Assembly: GCA_031460505.1 (NCBI GenBank)
Contig: JAVKTT010000001.1
Span: 248,001-312,000 of the forward strand
Source: JAAYTL01 sp031460505
GTDB lineage: Bacteria; Bacillota; Clostridia; Tissierellales; Tissierellaceae
Direction: 5' to 3'
Length of the DNA stretch: 64,000 nucleotides
Shown here: piece after piece, positions 60,960 to 64,000 of the stretch
Layout of the letters: each line of letters opens with the position of its first letter
Numbering within the stretch: the first letter of the stretch is position 1
Translations under genes and position numbers: made by a program
Notes under the pieces: generated by a model
The model's database searches: none
Told to the model about the DNA's origin: nothing
The model's input: the letters and a program-made list of their open reading frames with translations, nothing else

Positions 60960-61058
60960 CACTATATAGCGTTTTCCTTTCTTATAAAAAATTTAATTAC
61001 CAGAATTACATTTGCTCATTTATATTACTTTTGTAATATTTATAATACGATTATACCA
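60960..61058 (-). promoter_or_regulatory. Salvage operon promoter region with two blocks shared with sorC1
   Basis: TGGTATAAT, an extended -10, is at 61050-61058 (minus), with TTGTTA 16 bases upstream of the TATAAT. Block one, 61034 down to 61003, reads ACAAAAG, then AATGAGCAAATGTAATTC, nearly the same as before sorC1. Block two (60960-60977) has GGAAAACG..AGTG again. Placing both blocks downstream of the -10 suits a repressor or a leader element. Confidence 0.7.
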
Positions 61059-61115
61059 TACAAAAAATTTATAACAACCATTTTAATAAAATTTAATATA
61101 ATAAAAAAAATAAAA

Positions 61116-61139
61116 AATTGCCAGGACTTCCTGGCAATT
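61116..61139 (-). terminator. murA terminator
   Basis: Perfect 10-base arms AATTGCCAGG and CCTGGCAATT around ACTT, with A-rich plus-strand sequence giving a U-tract, 7 bases after the murA stop. Confidence 0.9.
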
Positions 61140-61146
61140 CTATCTT

Positions 61147-62412
61147 TTATTCTTCGATTGTCTTTCTATAAATCTTTGCTCCTAAATTTCTAAATCTTCC
61201 TTCAATATCAACATATCCTCTATCTATATGGTAGATATTATCTATCTCAGTAGCGCCATCTGAAACTAAACCTGCTATAATTAAAGCAGCTCCAGCTCTT
61301 AAGTCAGATGCTTTTACTTGAGCTCCTGTTAGATTATCAATTCCTCTAATAATAGCCGATTTTCCATCAATTTTAATATCTGCACCCATTCTTTTCAATT
61401 CATCAACATGCATAAATCTATTTTCAAAGACTGTTTCTATTACCACACTACTACCTTCGCATGTTGTAAGTAACGCCATAAATTGTGCAGCCATGTCAGT
61501 AGGAAAACCTGGATATGGAAGTGTCTTTATATCAACTGCTTTTAGTTCCTTACCAGTCCCTATAACACGGACACTATCGCCGTCTTCAATAATTTCTACT
61601 CCAACTTCTCTTAATTTTGCAATAACTGGCTTTATATGGCTCGAGATTACATTGTCTATAACAACATCTCCACCAGTTATAGCTGCTGCTACCATAAATG
61701 TTCCAGCTTCTATTCTATCTGGTATTATTTGATGTGATGCTCCACCTAATTTTTCTACACCTTTAATTTTAATAGTTGATGTTCCTGCACCCTTTATATC
61801 TGCTCCTAATTTATTTAAGAAGTTTTGTAAATCAACAATTTCAGGTTCCATTGCTGCATTATCTATAATAGTTTCACCTTTTGCCATTGTAGCTGCCATC
61901 ATTATATTTTCAGTAGCTCCAACTGATGGGAAATCTAAATAAATCTTATCTCCAATTAATTTATCAGCATAAGCACCAATATTTCCGTGTTCTGTCTCAA
62001 CTGTAGCGCCTAAAGCTTTAAAACCTTTCAAATGTAAATCTATTGGTCTAGTGCCAATAGCACAACCTCCAGGTAGTGAACTCTTTGTTTTTCCAAGTCT
62101 AGTTAATAGTGGCCCCATAACTAATAAAGAAGCTCTCATTTTATTCATAAGATCATATCTTGTAATATAGTTATTTAAATTGCTAGAATTAATTTTTATA
62201 ATACCTGTATCTAATATATCAACTTGAGCTCCTAATGATCTAAGGACTTCACACATTATTTCTACATCTTTAATTTTTGGAACATCTTCCAATATAATAT
62301 CTTCTGTACCTAATAGTGATGCTGCTAATATAGGAAGTGCAGAGTTTTTAGCACCATTTACCCTAACGTTCCCCTTTAATGGAGGACTTTTCTCCACTAC
62401 AATTATTTCCAA
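61147..62412 (-). CDS. murA: UDP-N-acetylglucosamine 1-carboxyvinyltransferase
   Basis: First committed step of peptidoglycan synthesis: transfers enolpyruvate from PEP to UDP-GlcNAc; fosfomycin target. It has 421 residues. VNGAKNSALPILAASLL with the catalytic Lys is near the start, the loop LPGGCAIGTRPIDLHL holds the nucleophilic Cys (about 115), and LLTTCEGSSVVIETVFENRF is a late family block. The TTG start at 62412 has GGGAGG 8 bases upstream; an earlier in-frame ATG would overlap ywmB. It normally precedes spoIID; here it ends at the edge of the accessory region. Confidence 0.96.
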   Translation of the reverse strand: MEIIVVEKSPPLKGNVRVNGAKNSALPILAASLLGTEDIILEDVPKIKDVEIMCEVLRSLGAQVDILDTGIIKINSSNLNNYITRYDLMNKMRASLLVMGPLLTRLGKTKSSLPGGCAIGTRPIDLHLKGFKALGATVETEHGNIGAYADKLIGDKIYLDFPSVGATENIMMAATMAKGETIIDNAAMEPEIVDLQNFLNKLGADIKGAGTSTIKIKGVEKLGGASHQIIPDRIEAGTFMVAAAITGGDVVIDNVISSHIKPVIAKLREVGVEIIEDGDSVRVIGTGKELKAVDIKTLPYPGFPTDMAAQFMALLTTCEGSSVVIETVFENRFMHVDELKRMGADIKIDGKSAIIRGIDNLTGAQVKASDLRAGAALIIAGLVSDGATEIDNIYHIDRGYVDIEGRFRNLGAKIYRKTIEE

Positions 62413-62426
62413 AATATTACCTCCCT

Positions 62427-63212
62427 TTAATATCCAACTGTAATAATTGGTGTACCTAACCATATATAATGTTTATTTTCTGTTTCATTGTATCTAATTG
62501 CGATATTTAAATTTATTCTGTCAGATCCAATTTTTATGTATTGGTCGATATATGGTGTATATATTGTGTAAGAAATCATGGATTCATCAGAAAATTCTTC
62601 TATTACTTCTCCATCAATTCTTTTTAGTGATTTTTTAATATTTTTAATTTTATTATCAGAATTTAAATCGTTAGAAATTTCACCTATTAAACAAGACGTA
62701 ATCTCTACTTTACTATTATACATCTCATAAATAGACTTTATCTCTTCTATTATATCATTCTTTTTTAAAAAATCACTACTTTTCACAATATTTACATATA
62801 GATATGTTTCTCCAATTAATTCCTCTTCGTGTCTATAGGAGTTTAATATAATGGATATATTATTTTTGTCCTTATCTTGTCCAATGTAGCAAATCTGACC
62901 AAAATTCTCTTCAACTATTATTTCTTTTGTATAAAATTTTTCATTATGACTTTCACTTATTAATGGATCTATTTCAGTACCTAATAATTTTAGATTCGAA
63001 ATTAAATCTTTCCCAATTATCTCCATTTCGTCAATCTTTATAAATCTATTTAATATAACACCGTTGAAAATAATGTCTTCTTGTAGGTAATCTGCACCTA
63101 AATCATCCATTATAGTATATAAAACATCCAACTCTCCATATTTAGTTTCTGCTGCTGATCCTATAGGTATTAATAAAGTTATAATAATTGCGAATAATAT
63201 AAATTTCTTCAT
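62427..63212 (-). CDS. ywmB: YwmB family protein
   Basis: A 261-residue exported protein with signal KKFILFAIIITLLIPIGSAA. The C-terminal SYTIYTPYIDQYIKIGSDRI, then NLNIAIRYNETENKHYIWLG and TPIITVGY, match the YwmB/TATA-box-binding-like family found between atpC and murA in Firmicutes. Its function is not known. The ATG is placed by GGGAGG upstream; the long N-terminal extension of the open frame is not used. Confidence 0.85.
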   Translation of the reverse strand: MKKFILFAIIITLLIPIGSAAETKYGELDVLYTIMDDLGADYLQEDIIFNGVILNRFIKIDEMEIIGKDLISNLKLLGTEIDPLISESHNEKFYTKEIIVEENFGQICYIGQDKDKNNISIILNSYRHEEELIGETYLYVNIVKSSDFLKKNDIIEEIKSIYEMYNSKVEITSCLIGEISNDLNSDNKIKNIKKSLKRIDGEVIEEFSDESMISYTIYTPYIDQYIKIGSDRINLNIAIRYNETENKHYIWLGTPIITVGY

Positions 63213-63286
63213 ATATAATTCCTCCCTTGTAAAATTAAAGGAAAGAGACTTTTTAATGAATGTAAAGGGGGACAAAACATTGCAAT

Positions 63287-63339
63287 AAAAAAGCACCCTT
63301 TCCTTATAATAAAAGTATTACCAAGGTAGGGTACTTTTT
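63287..63339 (-). terminator. ATP synthase operon terminator
   Basis: AAAAAAGCACCCTTTCCTT pairs with AAGGTAGGGTACTTTTT with one mismatch and small bulges around a long AT loop; it begins 10 bases after the atpC stop and has a U-tract on the minus strand. Confidence 0.75.
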
Positions 63340-63349
63340 ATACCTAATA

Positions 63350-63760
63350 TTAATGATTTTTATTTAAATTTGAGACCTTAATTCTATTAATGGCTCTAAG
63401 CAATGCTATATGCGCTCTAGGATAATTTATATCATTACTTTGTTGTTGGAGTAATAATTCAGCCCTTCTTTTAGCTTCTTCAGCTCTTTTTATATCTATT
63501 TCATCTGGCCATTCTGCAGCCTCTGTCACGATAGTTACTTTATTATCTAATACAGTTATATAGCCCTGCACTACTGCTGCTATTCGCTCTTTACCGTCTA
63601 TTTGAATTTTTACCATTCCTATTTTCAATGGAGTAGTTATGGGTGAATGATCTTTTAATATAGCAAGATCTCCCTCCAATCCTCTGACAATTACCATGTC
63701 TACCTGGCCTTCAAAAAAAAGTCTATCTGGTGTAACAATTTCCAGGTGAAATTTAGACAT
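63350..63760 (-). CDS. atpC: ATP synthase F1 subunit epsilon
   Basis: A 136-residue F1 subunit. The beta-sandwich (about 1-85) has HLEIVTPDRLFFEGQVDMV and GDLAILKDHSPITTPLKIG. The two-helix C-terminal hairpin (about 88-136) carries AEEAKRRAELLLQQQSND, which can inhibit hydrolysis. ATG at 63760 lies one base after the atpD stop, with GGGTGAG 7 bases upstream. Last gene of the atp operon. Confidence 0.95.
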   Translation of the reverse strand: MSKFHLEIVTPDRLFFEGQVDMVIVRGLEGDLAILKDHSPITTPLKIGMVKIQIDGKERIAAVVQGYITVLDNKVTIVTEAAEWPDEIDIKRAEEAKRRAELLLQQQSNDINYPRAHIALLRAINRIKVSNLNKNH

Positions 63761-63761
63761 A

Positions 63762-64000
63762 TTAACTCTCACCCTTCTTAGATTTATTTAGTACATCATC
63801 TATGGTTCCTGCCATAAAAAATGCTGACTCAGGTATATCATCATGTTTTCCTTCTAGTATCTCCTTAAAACCCCTAACAGTCTCCTTAATAGGCACGTAC
63901 TTTCCTTGTAAACCTGTAAACTGTTCTGCTACAGAGAAAGGCTGTGATAAGAATCTTTGTACTTTTCTAGCTCTAGATACTACTACTCTATCTTCGTCAG
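63762..64000 (-). CDS. atpD: ATP synthase F1 subunit beta (C-terminal end, partial)
   Basis: The last 78 residues of the catalytic beta subunit, ending at the TAA at 63762-63764. VSRARKVQRFLSQPFSVAEQ and FTGLQGKYVPIKETVRGFKE are the conserved C-terminal blocks. The rest of the gene lies beyond the window. It is coupled to atpC with a one-base gap. Confidence 0.95.
   Translation of the reverse strand, partial: DEDRVVVSRARKVQRFLSQPFSVAEQFTGLQGKYVPIKETVRGFKEILEGKHDDIPESAFFMAGTIDDVLNKSKKGES

Overview
The window is a low-GC, spore-forming anaerobic Firmicute, most like the Tissierellia/Clostridia. The signs are AT-rich DNA, strong Shine-Dalgarno sites with frequent TTG/GTG starts, spoIID-spoIIQ-spoIIID-mbl, a Na+-type transport repertoire and an amino-acid lyase. 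It appears chromosomal: there is no phage, plasmid or CRISPR signature and no rRNA, and one tRNA gene (tRNA-Pro).

Region 1 (1-31 kb) is mostly housekeeping. It holds an ABC-F tail, a REP-type Y1 transposase with several copies of a REP-like hairpin, a TetR-RND pump-polyferredoxin operon, pyrF-pyrE behind a PyrR-like attenuator, ribU behind an FMN riboswitch, yibE/F, alkaline phosphatase, an amidohydrolase, a frameshifted histidine kinase, tex, prfB (with its programmed frameshift), secA and hpf. Next come a cluster of DnaA boxes, an aromatic-acid-exporter-like protein, an M3 peptidase, a three-gene set (unknown protein, S9 peptidase, YihY/BrkB), comF and recD2. Region 2 (31-41 kb) has metK behind a SAM-I riboswitch, tRNA-Pro, a ferritin-like protein, a secreted phosphodiester glycosidase, and the sporulation/cell-shape genes mbl, spoIIID, spoIIQ and spoIID.

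Region 3 (41.5-61 kb) is the accessory part. In many Firmicutes atpC-ywmB-murA is followed directly by spoIID-spoIIQ-spoIIID-mbl. Here about 20 kb lies between murA and spoIID. It carries a tyrosine phenol-lyase with an NSS-family transporter and a GntR regulator, an NhaC-type antiporter, and a 12-gene co-directional locus. That locus encodes two nucleoside phosphorylases, a complete BMP-type nucleoside ABC importer, an MtnA-like isomerase, a class II aldolase, an iron alcohol dehydrogenase, a YczE/YitT-like membrane protein, a SorC regulator and an MtnK-like kinase. A near-identical second SorC regulator follows. I read it as import and disposal of 5'-deoxy- or 5'-methylthio-nucleosides through a DHAP shunt (kinase, isomerase, aldolase), with the aldehyde product reduced to an alcohol. 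The promoter regions of the 12-gene locus and of the solitary SorC gene share two conserved blocks at matching spacing, which suggests common SorC control.

Region 4 (61-64 kb) is murA, ywmB, atpC and the end of atpD. All calls come from reading the sequence by eye; no database search or folding program was run.
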